Under the pieces are notes generated by a model. The model was not told where the DNA came from. It was given only the letters and a program-made list of their open reading frames with translations, and did not search any database. The translations under genes and the position numbers were made by a program. From Solihabitans fulvus (GTDB taxonomy: Bacteria > Actinomycetota > Actinomycetes > Mycobacteriales > Pseudonocardiaceae): a stretch of 64,000 nt of DNA. Each line of letters begins with the position of its first letter. The first letter of the stretch is position 1. This document shows, piece after piece, positions 41,185-49,741 of this stretch. The DNA is taken from contig NZ_VUOB01000064.1 of assembly GCF_008386585.1 (NCBI RefSeq), positions 8,080 through 72,079 of the forward strand, in the 5' to 3' direction.

Positions 41185-41919
41185 ATGACCACCTTCCCCG
41201 CCGCCAGGGTCGCCCTCGTCGGTGACCGTTCCCCGCAGGTCCGCTCGCACACGCGCGTCCCCGTCCTACTCGACGCGCTGCGCGCGCGGGATCACCTCGA
41301 CGTGGACGCGTACTGGGTCCCGACCGGCGACGCCGTCGACCCCGGCGCGCTCGACGGGTTCGACGGCGTGTGGCTGCTGCCCGGCAGCCCCTACGCGAGC
41401 GAGGCCGGCGCGGTCGCGGCGGTGCGCGCCGCCAGGGAGCGCAGCATCCCGTTCCTCGGCACCTGCGCGGGTTTCCAGCACGCGCTGCTGGAGTACGCGA
41501 GGAACGTGTGCGGCCTGGCCGGCGCCGCGCACGCCGAGAACGACCCCGACGGCGCGGATCCGCTGATCGTGCCGTTGGCCTGTTCGCTCAGCGGTCACGA
41601 GGGCGCGGTGCGCCTCGCGTCGGGGTCGCTGGCCGAGGCGGCGCTGGGTACGGACCGCACGGTGGAGCGCTACAGCTGCTCCTACGGCGCCGACCCCCGA
41701 CACCTGGACACGTTGCGCGCCAACGGGATGCGGTTCACCGGCGCCGACGACGACGGGGACGTCCGCATCGCCGAGCTGCCCGGCCACCCGTTCTACCTGG
41801 CCACCCTGTTCCAGCCGGAGCTGGCCGGCGACGGGACCCGCGCGCACCCCATCATCCGGGCGTTCGCAACGGCGGCGGCCGCGCACGCGTCACCCGCCAC
41901 CGGGGCGGTGGCAGGTTAG
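41185..41919 (+). CDS. Class I glutamine amidotransferase-like protein (CTP synthase C-terminal-related)
   Basis: A 244-aa protein resembling the glutaminase domain of CTP synthase: GVWLLPGSPYASEAGAVAAV and the nucleophile elbow GTCAGFQHALLEY with Cys94. The usual catalytic His-x-Glu motif (FHPE) reads LFQPE, so the His is replaced by Gln and classical glutaminase activity is doubtful. Some proteins named CTP synthase C-terminal-related in actinomycetes carry Sec or Cys at the nucleophile; here it is Cys. It is divergent from LysR. Confidence 0.75.
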   Translation: MTTFPAARVALVGDRSPQVRSHTRVPVLLDALRARDHLDVDAYWVPTGDAVDPGALDGFDGVWLLPGSPYASEAGAVAAVRAARERSIPFLGTCAGFQHALLEYARNVCGLAGAAHAENDPDGADPLIVPLACSLSGHEGAVRLASGSLAEAALGTDRTVERYSCSYGADPRHLDTLRANGMRFTGADDDGDVRIAELPGHPFYLATLFQPELAGDGTRAHPIIRAFATAAAAHASPATGAVAG

Positions 41920-42842
41920 CGGGCCTTCGCTGAGTGTGCGCCGACCATCAGCGCCGCGAGATCCTCGGGTTCCAGGAACGACGGCGGGGGCGGCGGTCCC
42001 CACGCGCACAGGCCCCGCAGGCCGTGCAGGACCTCCGGGCTCCACAGGTCGTCCTCGGGCACGGTGTCCATGTCGGAGTAGTACTCGGAGAAGTTCCCGG
42101 CGGGATCCCTGAGGTACCAGAAGAAGTTCGCGCCGGCGTAGTGCCGGCCGAGGCCCCAGACGTGCCGCTCCGGGTGGTCCTCGAGCATCGACTGCGCGGC
42201 CCGGCCGATGTCGTCGATGTCGTTGACCTGCCAGCTGGTGTGGTGCAGGAAGTTCACCGGCGCGGCCATCAGCAGCACGTTGTGGTGGTCGGTCGAGCAG
42301 CGCAGGAACGCGGCCTGGTCACCGATGTGGTCGCTGACCTTGAAACCAAGGCCCTCGGTGAAGAACGCCATGCTGGTCGCCAGGTCGGTGCTGCCGAACA
42401 CGGCGTGGCCGAGCCTGCGGGGACGGACCGGTTCGGTGCGGGTCGTGAAGGGCGCGCGGCCCCACCGGTCGATCCGGCCAGGCCCGTTGTAGGGGGTGGC
42501 TGGGGTGGGGGCGAACACGATGCGGGGCCGGACCGCGACCCGCACGACCGTGCCGGTGACGGGCTCGACGACGCGCAGCCGGTCGCCGTCCTGCTCGACG
42601 GTTAGCTCGCGATGGCGCAGGCGGCGCGCGATGGCCGCGATGTCGTCCCGGTCGTCGGCGGCCACCGACAGCTCCACCAGCCGGCGGGTCGGGGCGTGCA
42701 CGATCGCGAGCTGCTCGCCGCCGTCGCTGGTGGCGAACGCGCCGCCGCCGAGATGGGTCAGGCCGAATTCGGCGTAGTAGGCGATGTTCTCGGCAACGTC
42801 GGGGACGCCGATGGTGACCTTGCCCAGTCCGTGCAGTGCCAT
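41916..42842 (-). CDS. Extradiol ring-cleavage dioxygenase-like VOC protein
   Basis: A 308-aa two-domain VOC protein of the type I extradiol dioxygenase family (BphC/HpaD-like). Candidate metal ligands are His in RRLGHAVFGS, His in FLHHTSWQV and Glu in NFSEYYSDMD; DHHNVLLM carries further conserved His residues. It would cleave a catechol-like ring. Its stop overlaps the stop of the convergent glutaminase-like gene. No other aromatic pathway gene adjoins it, so the substrate is unknown. Confidence 0.85.
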   Translation of the reverse strand: MALHGLGKVTIGVPDVAENIAYYAEFGLTHLGGGAFATSDGGEQLAIVHAPTRRLVELSVAADDRDDIAAIARRLRHRELTVEQDGDRLRVVEPVTGTVVRVAVRPRIVFAPTPATPYNGPGRIDRWGRAPFTTRTEPVRPRRLGHAVFGSTDLATSMAFFTEGLGFKVSDHIGDQAAFLRCSTDHHNVLLMAAPVNFLHHTSWQVNDIDDIGRAAQSMLEDHPERHVWGLGRHYAGANFFWYLRDPAGNFSEYYSDMDTVPEDDLWSPEVLHGLRGLCAWGPPPPPSFLEPEDLAALMVGAHSAKAR

Positions 42843-42987
42843 GTCCGTGCCTCACCTCGGTGGCGTGTCGGCGGGGTCCTTCGCGTCGCGGCCGACCACG
42901 CCAGTGTCCTCCACCGCGGCGTCGCGACGCGGGGGCCAACCGGCGGAGAGTATGTGTGCTCGCAGCGATTCCAGGCAGGATGGGCAC

Positions 42988-44085
42988 ATGGCGATCACAC
43001 CCCACGCGCAGTCCGATGCCGAGGCCGGTAGGACCGCGCTGCGCGACGTCCGCGTCTTCGACGGGCGCGAGTTGTCCCCACCGCGAACCGTGGTGATCGA
43101 CGGCGGTGTCATCGGCACGGACGCCTCGGGCGCGCGCGTGGTCGAGGCGGGCGGCGCGGTGCTGCTGCCCGGCCTGATCGACGCCCACATCCACCTCTAC
43201 GACCGCGACTCGCTGCGCCGGCTGCGCGACCACGGCGTCACCACCGGCCTGGACATGGCGACCTGGTCCCTCGAGCTGCTGGCGTCGCTGCGCGGGATTC
43301 CCGGCCTGACCGACATCCGCAGCGCGGGCACGGCGGCGCTCGGCCCCGGCGGCCAGCACGCGAAGTTCCCCGGCGTGCCGGCGGACGCCATCGTGCTCGA
43401 TCCCGAGCAGGCGCGGCGGTTCGTCGACACCAGGGTCGCCGAGGGCTCCGACTACCTCAAGATCGTCGCGGAGGCGCCCGGCCAGGGCGGACCGGACCAG
43501 TCCGTGCTGGACGCCCTGACCGCCGCCGCGCACGCGCACGGCAGGAAGGTCGTCGTGCACGCCACCAACACGGACGCCTACTCGATGGCGCGCGCCGCGG
43601 GAGCCGACCTGATCACCCACGCGCCGCTGGACCGGCCCCTCTCGGCGGAGGAGGCGGCGGCCGTCGCGGCGGAGGGACGCGTCGTGATCCCCACCCTGAC
43701 CATGATGGAGGGTGTCGCCGCGGCCACCGGCCGGTCCTTCGCCGCCGCGACGGGCAGTGTCGCCGCGCTGCACCGGGCCGGCGTGCCGATCCTGGCCGGC
43801 ACCGACGCCAACTCGCAGCCAGGGGTGCCCTTCCAGGTCGCGCACGGCGAGAGCCTGCACCACGAGCTGGAGCTGTTGGTGGCCGCCGGGCTGAGCACTC
43901 TCGACGCGCTGCGCGCGGCCACCGTGCTGCCGGCCCGCCACTTCGGCCTCGACGACCGGGGCGCGATCGAGCCGGGCCTGCGCGCCGACCTGGTCCTGGT
44001 CGACGGCGACCCGCTGGCCGACATCCGCGCCACCCGCGCCGTTCGCACCGTGTGGTGCGGCGGCGTCGAACACTCCCCCACCTGA
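42988..44085 (+). CDS. Amidohydrolase-superfamily protein (imidazolonepropionase-like)
   Basis: A 365-aa metal-dependent hydrolase: LLPGLIDAHIHLYD supplies the first His pair (near 57-70), KIVAEAPG the bridging Lys region, KVVVHATN and LITHAPLD the further His, and LAGTDANSQPGVPFQ the Asp. The C-terminal GLDDRGAIEPGLRADLVLVDGDPL is typical. It belongs to the prolidase/imidazolonepropionase-like group with broad amide or lactone substrates. ATG at 42988. It converges with the WYL regulator. Confidence 0.85.
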   Translation: MAITPHAQSDAEAGRTALRDVRVFDGRELSPPRTVVIDGGVIGTDASGARVVEAGGAVLLPGLIDAHIHLYDRDSLRRLRDHGVTTGLDMATWSLELLASLRGIPGLTDIRSAGTAALGPGGQHAKFPGVPADAIVLDPEQARRFVDTRVAEGSDYLKIVAEAPGQGGPDQSVLDALTAAAHAHGRKVVVHATNTDAYSMARAAGADLITHAPLDRPLSAEEAAAVAAEGRVVIPTLTMMEGVAAATGRSFAAATGSVAALHRAGVPILAGTDANSQPGVPFQVAHGESLHHELELLVAAGLSTLDALRAATVLPARHFGLDDRGAIEPGLRADLVLVDGDPLADIRATRAVRTVWCGGVEHSPT

Positions 44086-44092
44086 CCCGGTC

Positions 44093-45091
44093 TCACCCCG
44101 ACGGCGGATCGGCGGCCGGGATCGCCGCGCCGGCCGCCAGCAGTCGCTCCGCCAGCGCGCGACAGCGGCTCCCGAGCTCCGGCGGGTCGAGTGCCTCGAA
44201 GTCGTGTCCCAGCAGGAGCACGTGCATGACCACGGCGTCGAGGCTGCGGTCGGCGCCGCTGAGCACCTCGCAGCGGTCGCCGCCCCTCGGCCGGACGACG
44301 GCCGCCGACGCCGGAAGCTGCGCGCGCACGGTGTCGGCCGGGGCGTGCACGAGGAACCGCGCCTGGTGCGGGTAGACGCGGCTCGCCACGCCCTCCTGCA
44401 CGTAGGTCGCCGCGTCGGGCGCCGCGCGCGGGGAGAAACGCCAGGTGCGGGCGGACACGTCGGTCATCCGGTCGACGCGGAAGGTCCGCCAGTCGTCGCG
44501 GTCGAGGTCGTAGGCGAGCAGGTACCAACGCCGGTCGGAGGTGACCAGGCGGTAGGGCTCGACGTGCCGCCGCCGCACCTCGCCCCCGGACGGGTAGTCG
44601 AAGCCGGCCTGGACCTCGTCTCGGCAGGCCCTGGCCAGCGTCATCAGGACCTCGGGGTCGACCGGCGTGCGGCCCCCGTCGAAGGACTCCACGGAACCGG
44701 ACAGCGCGCGCACCTCGTGCCGCAACCTGGCTGGCAGCACCCGGTCGAGCTTGGCCAGGGCCCGGAGCGCCGCGTCGCCTGCGCCGGCGACCGCGCCGCC
44801 CGCGCCGACCAACAGCGACACGGCGGTGACGATGGCCTCCTCGTCGTCCAGGAGCAGCGGCGGCAGGTCCTGCCCGGCGCCGAGCTGGTAGCCGCCGCCG
44901 ACGCCGTGGCCGGCCAGCACCGGATAGCCGAGCGCGCGCAGCCGCTCGACGTCGCGCCGCACCGTGCGCGAGGTGACCCCGAGCCGGTCGGCCAGCTCGG
45001 GGCCGGTCCACACGGGGCGTTGCTGGAGCAGCCCGAGCAGGGTGAGCACCCGCTCCGTAGTACCCCGCTCGTCGCCGCGTGCCGCGCCCAT
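44093..45091 (-). CDS. YafY-type HTH/WYL regulator
   Basis: A 332-aa protein: HTH_11 (ERVLTLLGLLQQRPVWTGPELADRLGVTSRTVRRDVERL) followed by a WYL domain (RWYLLAYDLDRDDWRTFRVDRMTDV, about residues 190-215) and a WCX C-terminal domain. WYL domains bind single-stranded nucleic acid or nucleotides and regulate stress or defence genes. It is divergent from the DinB-VOC pair; the 62-bp spacer holds GCGGAC-N7-GTCCGC, a likely operator. Confidence 0.88.
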   Translation of the reverse strand: MGAARGDERGTTERVLTLLGLLQQRPVWTGPELADRLGVTSRTVRRDVERLRALGYPVLAGHGVGGGYQLGAGQDLPPLLLDDEEAIVTAVSLLVGAGGAVAGAGDAALRALAKLDRVLPARLRHEVRALSGSVESFDGGRTPVDPEVLMTLARACRDEVQAGFDYPSGGEVRRRHVEPYRLVTSDRRWYLLAYDLDRDDWRTFRVDRMTDVSARTWRFSPRAAPDAATYVQEGVASRVYPHQARFLVHAPADTVRAQLPASAAVVRPRGGDRCEVLSGADRSLDAVVMHVLLLGHDFEALDPPELGSRCRALAERLLAAGAAIPAADPPSG

Positions 45092-45153
45092 GTGACCTAC
45101 CCTGCCAGAGATAGCGGACCGATCCTGTCCGCCAGTCACGTCAGGGTGGGTTC

Positions 45154-45741
45154 ATGGACGCAGACGCACTCGACTGGAACCGGACGCTGCGCGAGCAGTG
45201 GGAGGTCCACTGGAACCACCAGCTCCGAGCCCGGCTCGACGGCCTCACCGACGACGAGTACTTCTGGTCGCCGGTGCCCGACGCCTGGAGCGTGCGGCCG
45301 CGCGGCGACTCGACGGCGCCCACACAGCTGGGTGCGGGGGACTTCGCGATCGACCACGCCGTCCCCGCGCCCGTCCCGCCTGCGTTCACCACGATCGCGT
45401 GGCGGCTCGGTCACGTCATCGTCGGCGTGCTCGCCGCGCGCAACGCGGCGCACTTCGGCGCGCCCGCGGCGGCGTACGAGACCTGGGCGTACGCGGACTG
45501 CGCGGCCACCGCGCTCGACCAGCTCGAGACCCAGCTCGGCAGGTGGCTGGCTGGGGTGCGCGGCCTCGGCGAGGCCGGGCTCCTGGTCCCGCTCGGCGAC
45601 CGGGAACCCTTCCCCGAGGCACCGATGGCCGACCTGGTGCTGCACATCCACCGCGAGCTGATCCACCACCTGTCCGAGGTCTGCCTGCTGCGCGACCTCT
45701 ACCGGCACACGAGACCCGCAACGAACGGAGCAACCCGATGA
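45154..45741 (+). CDS. DinB-family (mycothiol-type) protein
   Basis: A 195-aa four-helix DinB/MDMPI fold: WNHQLRARLDGLTDDEYFWSPVPDAWSVRP near the start, then RLGHVIVGVLAARNAAHF with a conserved His, and HIHRELIHHLSEVCLL with further His. These metal-binding His suit thiol transfer to mycothiol or bacillithiol-like chemistry. The substrate is unknown. Its stop overlaps the ATG of the VOC gene (ATGA), indicating coupling. Confidence 0.8.
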   Translation: MDADALDWNRTLREQWEVHWNHQLRARLDGLTDDEYFWSPVPDAWSVRPRGDSTAPTQLGAGDFAIDHAVPAPVPPAFTTIAWRLGHVIVGVLAARNAAHFGAPAAAYETWAYADCAATALDQLETQLGRWLAGVRGLGEAGLLVPLGDREPFPEAPMADLVLHIHRELIHHLSEVCLLRDLYRHTRPATNGATR

Positions 45742-46199
45742 GTCGCCACCTCCAGGTCACCTTCGACGCCCACGACCCGAGGGCGCTGTCGTACTTCTGG
45801 CGCGACGTGCTGGGCTACGTCCACCCCGGCCCGCCAGGGGTAGACCTGCCCGCCGGCGCCGATCCGCTGGCCGCGTGGGACGACTTCCTCGCCCAGATCG
45901 GCGTGCCACCGGAGCAGCGCAACACGAGGTCCGCCATCGAGGACCCGGACGGGCACGGCCCTCGGCTGTTCTTCCAGCAGGTGCCGGAGGGCAAGGTCGC
46001 CAAGAACCGCGTCCACCTCGACGTCCGCGCGGCGCCCGGGCTGCGGGGCGAGGAGCGGATGGCGGCGCTGGACGCCGAGTGCGACCGACTCGTCGCGCTG
46101 GGGGCGATGCGGCTGCGTCGCGTCGAGCCCGCTCCCCCGCTGGACGCCGGCACCATCGTGATGGCCGACCCCGAGGGCAACGAGTTCTGCCTGGACTGA
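45738..46199 (+). CDS. VOC-superfamily protein (glyoxalase-like)
   Basis: A 153-aa VOC protein with a two-module layout: HLQVTFDAHDPRALSYFWRDVLGY, then KNRVHLDVRA (metal His) and IVMADPEGNEFCLD (metal Glu) at the end. It is coupled to the DinB gene by an ATGA overlap, so the two probably act in one thiol-dependent detoxification step; that is inference. It converges with the response-regulator gene, 8 bp apart. Confidence 0.85.
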   Translation: MSRHLQVTFDAHDPRALSYFWRDVLGYVHPGPPGVDLPAGADPLAAWDDFLAQIGVPPEQRNTRSAIEDPDGHGPRLFFQQVPEGKVAKNRVHLDVRAAPGLRGEERMAALDAECDRLVALGAMRLRRVEPAPPLDAGTIVMADPEGNEFCLD

Positions 46200-46207
46200 A
46201 CCTAGCT

Positions 46208-46855
46208 CTAGCCACACAGGCCGGCGCGGACGGCCAGGACCGCCAGCCGCACCCGGTTCGGGCTCGCGGTCTTGGCCATCAGGTTCGACACGTGCGTCTT
46301 CACCGTCGTCACCCCCAGGTGCAGGCGGTCGGCGATCTCGGTGTTGGACAGCCCGTCGCCGATCAGCGCCAGCACCTCGCGTTCCCGGCCCGTCAGCTCG
46401 GCGGGCACCGGTGTCGCGGCGGCGGGCTCGACGCGCGCGGCGACCGCGCGGTCCACCAGGCGCCGCAGCACCGCAGGCGCGAACGGGCTCTCCCCGTCCA
46501 CGACGCCGCGCACCGCGCGCAGCAGCTCCGCCGGGGCCATGTCCTTGGCCAGGAACCCGCACGCGCCCGCGGCCAGCGCCGGGTACACGTGGTCGTCGTC
46601 GTCGAAGGTCGTCAGCACCACGACCCGCGTCGTGGGCCGGGCCGCCATGATCCGCTGGGTGGCGGTCATCCCGTCCATGCCCGGCATCCGCAGGTCCATC
46701 AGCACCACGTCGGGGCGCAGCCGCTCGGCCAACCGGACCGCGTCAACGCCGTTCGCGGCCTCCCCCACCACCTCAAGATCCGCCGCCGAGTCGCACAGCA
46801 TCCGCAGGCCCGCCCGCACCAGCTGCTGGTCGTCCACCAGCAGCACCCGGATCAC
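46208..46855 (-). CDS. NarL/LuxR-type response regulator
   Basis: A 215-aa response regulator: receiver domain with VLLVDDQQLVRAG, phosphorylated Asp in VVLMDLRMPGMDG and Lys in GFLAKDMAPAELL, then LuxR HTH ELTGREREVLALIGDGLSNTEIADRLHLGVTTVKTHVSNL (start about 150). The GTG start overlaps the kinase stop (GTGA), a translationally coupled pair. Targets are unknown; the divergent membrane operon at 48138 is a candidate. Confidence 0.93.
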   Translation of the reverse strand: MIRVLLVDDQQLVRAGLRMLCDSAADLEVVGEAANGVDAVRLAERLRPDVVLMDLRMPGMDGMTATQRIMAARPTTRVVVLTTFDDDDHVYPALAAGACGFLAKDMAPAELLRAVRGVVDGESPFAPAVLRRLVDRAVAARVEPAAATPVPAELTGREREVLALIGDGLSNTEIADRLHLGVTTVKTHVSNLMAKTASPNRVRLAVLAVRAGLCG

Positions 46856-48009
46856 GGTCGGCCCGCGACGGCGGGCAGCGTCGCGGCCAGCCGCCAGCCC
46901 GACCCGTCCGGGCCCGCCTCGAACCGGCCGCCGACCAGCTCCACCCGCTCCCGCATGCCGACCAGGCCGTGGCCGACGCGGTCGCCCGCTGGCGCGCGTT
47001 CGGCGCCGCCCTCGTCGCGGATCTCCACGCTGGCCGCGCCGTCCTCGCCCAACCGCACCACCAGCCGCGCCCGCGCGCTGGGACCGGCGTGCTTGCCGAC
47101 GTTGGTCAGGCCCTCCTGCACCAGCCGCAGCACCGCGAGGCCGCGCACCGCGTCGAGCCCGGCGACCGCGGGGTCGATCGAGTCGACGACCTCGACGCCG
47201 GCGCCGCGGCCCCGCTCGACGACGGCCCGCAGCGACGCCGGCAGCGTCGCGGGCTCCACCAGCAGCGACCCGAGGTCGTCCTGGGCCACCGACGGGTTGC
47301 GTAGCACCCCGATCAGGCGCCGCAGGTCGGCCAGCGCGGCCGTGCCGCTGGTGTGCACGTCCTGCAACACCCGCGCCACCTCGGGCTCGAGGTCGGGCAG
47401 CACGTGTTGGGCGACGCCGACGCGCAGGACCATCGACGCGACGTGGTGGGCGACCAGGTCGTGGATCTCCCGCGCGATGGAGGTCCGCTCGGCCAGCCGT
47501 GCCTGCCGTTTGGCCTCCGCCGCGCGTTCCTGGGCCTGGCGGACCAGTTGCGCCTGCGAGTTCAGGTAGGCGCCGACCAGCACCGGCGCGCCGACCATCC
47601 ACACCATCTGGAACAGCATCATCGGCGCGGTCGCCGGAAGCGTCGCGAAGTGGGTGACCAGGAACCCGACGGTCAGCGCCGCCGAGGCGACCACCGTTGG
47701 CGTGCCCCAGCGCCGCGCGGCGACCTCCAGCATCGCCGCGGTCACCATGACCTTCACCGAGACGGAGTCGTGCGCGAACCTCGACGGCCCGGCGAACAGC
47801 ACCACCTGCGTCAACGCCACCGACAGCGGGAACAGGCCGCCCAGCGCGCCGGCGCCGGCGGAGGCCAGCGCCAGCGACCAGTCCACCCACGTCAGCGTCG
47901 TGCGGTCGGTCAGCAGCAGCAGGTAGCCGCTCACGCACAGGAACGGCAGCAGCACGCGCACCACCCCGAACCGGACGCGCGCGACCCTGCTGATCCACTC
48001 GATGGGCAC
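46852..48009 (-). CDS. Sensor histidine kinase (NarL-type, HisKA_3)
   Basis: A 385-aa kinase: five to six membrane segments (residues 10-165), HisKA_3 dimerisation motif TSIAREIHDLVAHHVASMV with the phospho-acceptor His, and a HATPase_c domain ending HGLVGMRERVELVGGRFEAG. The large membrane domain with little extracellular loop suggests it senses membrane state or a lipid-soluble signal. GTG at 48009. It is divergent from the membrane-protein operon, which may be its target. Confidence 0.92.
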   Translation of the reverse strand: MPIEWISRVARVRFGVVRVLLPFLCVSGYLLLLTDRTTLTWVDWSLALASAGAGALGGLFPLSVALTQVVLFAGPSRFAHDSVSVKVMVTAAMLEVAARRWGTPTVVASAALTVGFLVTHFATLPATAPMMLFQMVWMVGAPVLVGAYLNSQAQLVRQAQERAAEAKRQARLAERTSIAREIHDLVAHHVASMVLRVGVAQHVLPDLEPEVARVLQDVHTSGTAALADLRRLIGVLRNPSVAQDDLGSLLVEPATLPASLRAVVERGRGAGVEVVDSIDPAVAGLDAVRGLAVLRLVQEGLTNVGKHAGPSARARLVVRLGEDGAASVEIRDEGGAERAPAGDRVGHGLVGMRERVELVGGRFEAGPDGSGWRLAATLPAVAGRP

Positions 48010-48137
48010 GACAGCACGGTAACCCGCGTCCCGGCCGGTGATCTCCTCCCTGGGAAGGAGAAGCGTCCTCCCCGAGGCCGCCGGGTCGGGCCGTGACGAG
48101 GAGGCCCCGGCGCAGGCCCGGCGCGAGGCTTCCTGCC

Positions 48138-49142
48138 ATGACACAACACGACGTCACGCACGACGTCTCGCTGCGCCAGGCCCTGCTCCGGCACCGGCCG
48201 CTGCTGGTGCTGTTCACTTTCGCAGTCCTCCAGGCCGCGATGTCGGTCGTCGGGCTCGCCGTGGACGACCGCGTCGTGACCGGCGCGCCGGTCTGGCTCA
48301 AGCCGTTCAAGTTCGGGGTGTCCGTCGCGATCTACGCGGTGTCGCTGGCGTGGCTGCTGGCCCGCCAGACCAGGCACCGCAGGCTCGGCTGGTGGATGGG
48401 CACCGCCGTCAGCGTCTTCATCGTCGTCGAGTTCGTGCTCCTGCTGACCCAGGTGTTCCGGGGCAGGGCGAGCCACTTCAACGTCGCGACCGCCTTCGAC
48501 AGCGCCCTGTTCCAGATCATGGGCGCCTCCATCGGCGTGGTGTGGCTGTGCACGGCGGTCATCGCCGCCCTGGTGTGGCGGCAGCGCCTCGGCGACCGCG
48601 CCGACACCGCCGCCGCGCGGCTCGGTCTGGTGATCGCCCTGATCGGGCTGGGCCTCGCCTTCCTGATGGTGGGGCCGACACCGGGGCAGCGCGCCGGCTT
48701 CGCGCGCGGCGTCCACGACGCGATCGGCGCGCACACCGTTGGCGCGGCCGACGGCGGACCCGGCATGCCCGTCACGGGATGGAGCACCACGAGCGGGGAC
48801 CTGCGGATCCCGCACTTCTTCGGCATACACGCCCTCCAGGCGCTGCCGCTGCTCGCGGTGCTGCTGCGGGCCCTGGCGCGACGCGGCGGCCGGTTCGCGC
48901 CACTGCGCCGCGAGGAGGTGCGGCTGCGGCTGGTGGTGACCTCCGCCGCCGGCTACGCGGGTGCGGTGGCGCTGGTGACCTGGCAGGCGCTGCGCGGCCA
49001 GTCGCTGGTCCACCCCGACGGCTGGACCCTCGGCGTGGCGGCGCTGCTGCTGGCCGGGACCGCCGCGGCCGCCGCCGCGGCGCTGCGCACCAGGGTGGTC
49101 GTCCCGGCCACGCTGCCGGCCGCCATGATCGAGGTGTCCTGA
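48138..49142 (+). CDS. Multispan membrane protein of unknown function
   Basis: A 334-aa protein with about eight hydrophobic segments (first LLVLFTFAVLQAAMSVVGLA near 22-41, last VAALLLAGTAAAAAAAL near 298-314) and the conserved patch VWLKPFKFGVSVAIYAVSLAWLL. I do not recognise a characterised family. ATG at 48138. Its stop overlaps the ATG of a 42-codon mini-gene by one base (TGATG), then the ABA4-like gene follows in the same way. Its last 112 nt are duplicated in the next segment. Divergent two-component genes suggest regulation. Confidence 0.75.
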   Translation: MTQHDVTHDVSLRQALLRHRPLLVLFTFAVLQAAMSVVGLAVDDRVVTGAPVWLKPFKFGVSVAIYAVSLAWLLARQTRHRRLGWWMGTAVSVFIVVEFVLLLTQVFRGRASHFNVATAFDSALFQIMGASIGVVWLCTAVIAALVWRQRLGDRADTAAARLGLVIALIGLGLAFLMVGPTPGQRAGFARGVHDAIGAHTVGAADGGPGMPVTGWSTTSGDLRIPHFFGIHALQALPLLAVLLRALARRGGRFAPLRREEVRLRLVVTSAAGYAGAVALVTWQALRGQSLVHPDGWTLGVAALLLAGTAAAAAAALRTRVVVPATLPAAMIEVS

Positions 49143-49286
49143 TGGCCGAGTCACTGTTCGGCGCGGCGGCGCTGCTGGTGGTCGGGACCGCTGGGGCCGC
49201 CGTCGCGGCGCTGCGTGCCAGGGTTGTCGTCCCTGCCGCGCTGCCGGCCGACGTAGTGGAGGTGTCGTGATGGCCGAGTCGCTGTT
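49031..49286. repeat. 128-bp diverged tandem duplication across a gene junction
   Basis: Unit A (49031-49158) spans the last 112 nt of the upstream membrane gene plus the first 17 nt of the mini-gene; unit B (49159-49286) repeats it with about 18 differences by my hand alignment. Both junctions carry CGGCG(T/C)G, and CGGCGTG recurs at 49287, a likely recombination microhomology. The period keeps the TGATG start/stop overlap twice. Confidence 0.9.
49142..49270 (+). CDS. 42-codon chimeric membrane mini-protein
   Basis: The frame starts MAESLFG, identical to the start of the next gene, then runs AAALLVVGTAGAAVAAL and ends RVVVPAALPADVVEVS, matching the C-terminus of the upstream gene (one membrane helix plus tail). 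It therefore arose by the 128-bp duplication. ATG overlaps the previous stop and its stop overlaps the next ATG (TGATG both sides). About 18 substitutions since duplication have not broken the frame, which favours translation. Function is unknown; it may be only a coupling relic. Confidence 0.6.
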   Translation: MAESLFGAAALLVVGTAGAAVAALRARVVVPAALPADVVEVS

Positions 49287-49716
49287 CGGCGTGACGTTCC
49301 TGGCCGCGCTGCCGTTCTGGGCGCTGTTGATCCTCGCGCCGACGTGGTCGTGGACGCGGCGCGTGGCGGCCTCGCCGCTGATCGTGCTGCCGCCGCTGGT
49401 GATCTACGCGGTGCTGGTCCTGCCCGACCTGGCGACGGTTCTGCCGGCCGTGACCCATCCTCAGTTCGACGGGATACGGACGCTGCTGGGCTCTGGCACC
49501 GGCGCGGCGATCGCCTGGGCGCACTTCATCGCCTTCGACCTGTTCGTCGGCCGGTTCCTGTACCTGGACAGCCGGCGTCGCGACATCCACCCGCTGGTCA
49601 TGGCGCCGCTGATGGTGCTGACGATCCTGTTGGCGCCGCTGGGGTTGCTCGCCTACCTCGCGGTGCGCCGCCCGGTGTCGCGGCGGACCCCGGCCCCGGG
49701 GACGGAACCGGTGTGA
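49270..49716 (+). CDS. ABA4-like membrane protein (DUF4281)
   Basis: A 148-aa protein with four hydrophobic segments and the ABA4-like motif HFIAFDLFVGRFLYLDSRRR followed by HPLVMAPLMVLTILLAPLGLLAYL. Plant ABA4 is needed for neoxanthin formation; bacterial members are uncharacterised. ATG at 49270 overlaps the mini-gene stop, so translation is coupled along this operon. It converges with the FtsX-ECD-like gene. Confidence 0.82.
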   Translation: MAESLFGVTFLAALPFWALLILAPTWSWTRRVAASPLIVLPPLVIYAVLVLPDLATVLPAVTHPQFDGIRTLLGSGTGAAIAWAHFIAFDLFVGRFLYLDSRRRDIHPLVMAPLMVLTILLAPLGLLAYLAVRRPVSRRTPAPGTEPV

Positions 49717-49741
49717 GCGGCGACGACCGGGGTGTAGGCCG

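Noticed and set aside
44093..46199. A WYL-controlled anti-phage defence island
   Set aside because: The genes beside the WYL regulators are DinB, VOC and amidohydrolase proteins; no nuclease, helicase or reverse transcriptase is present.
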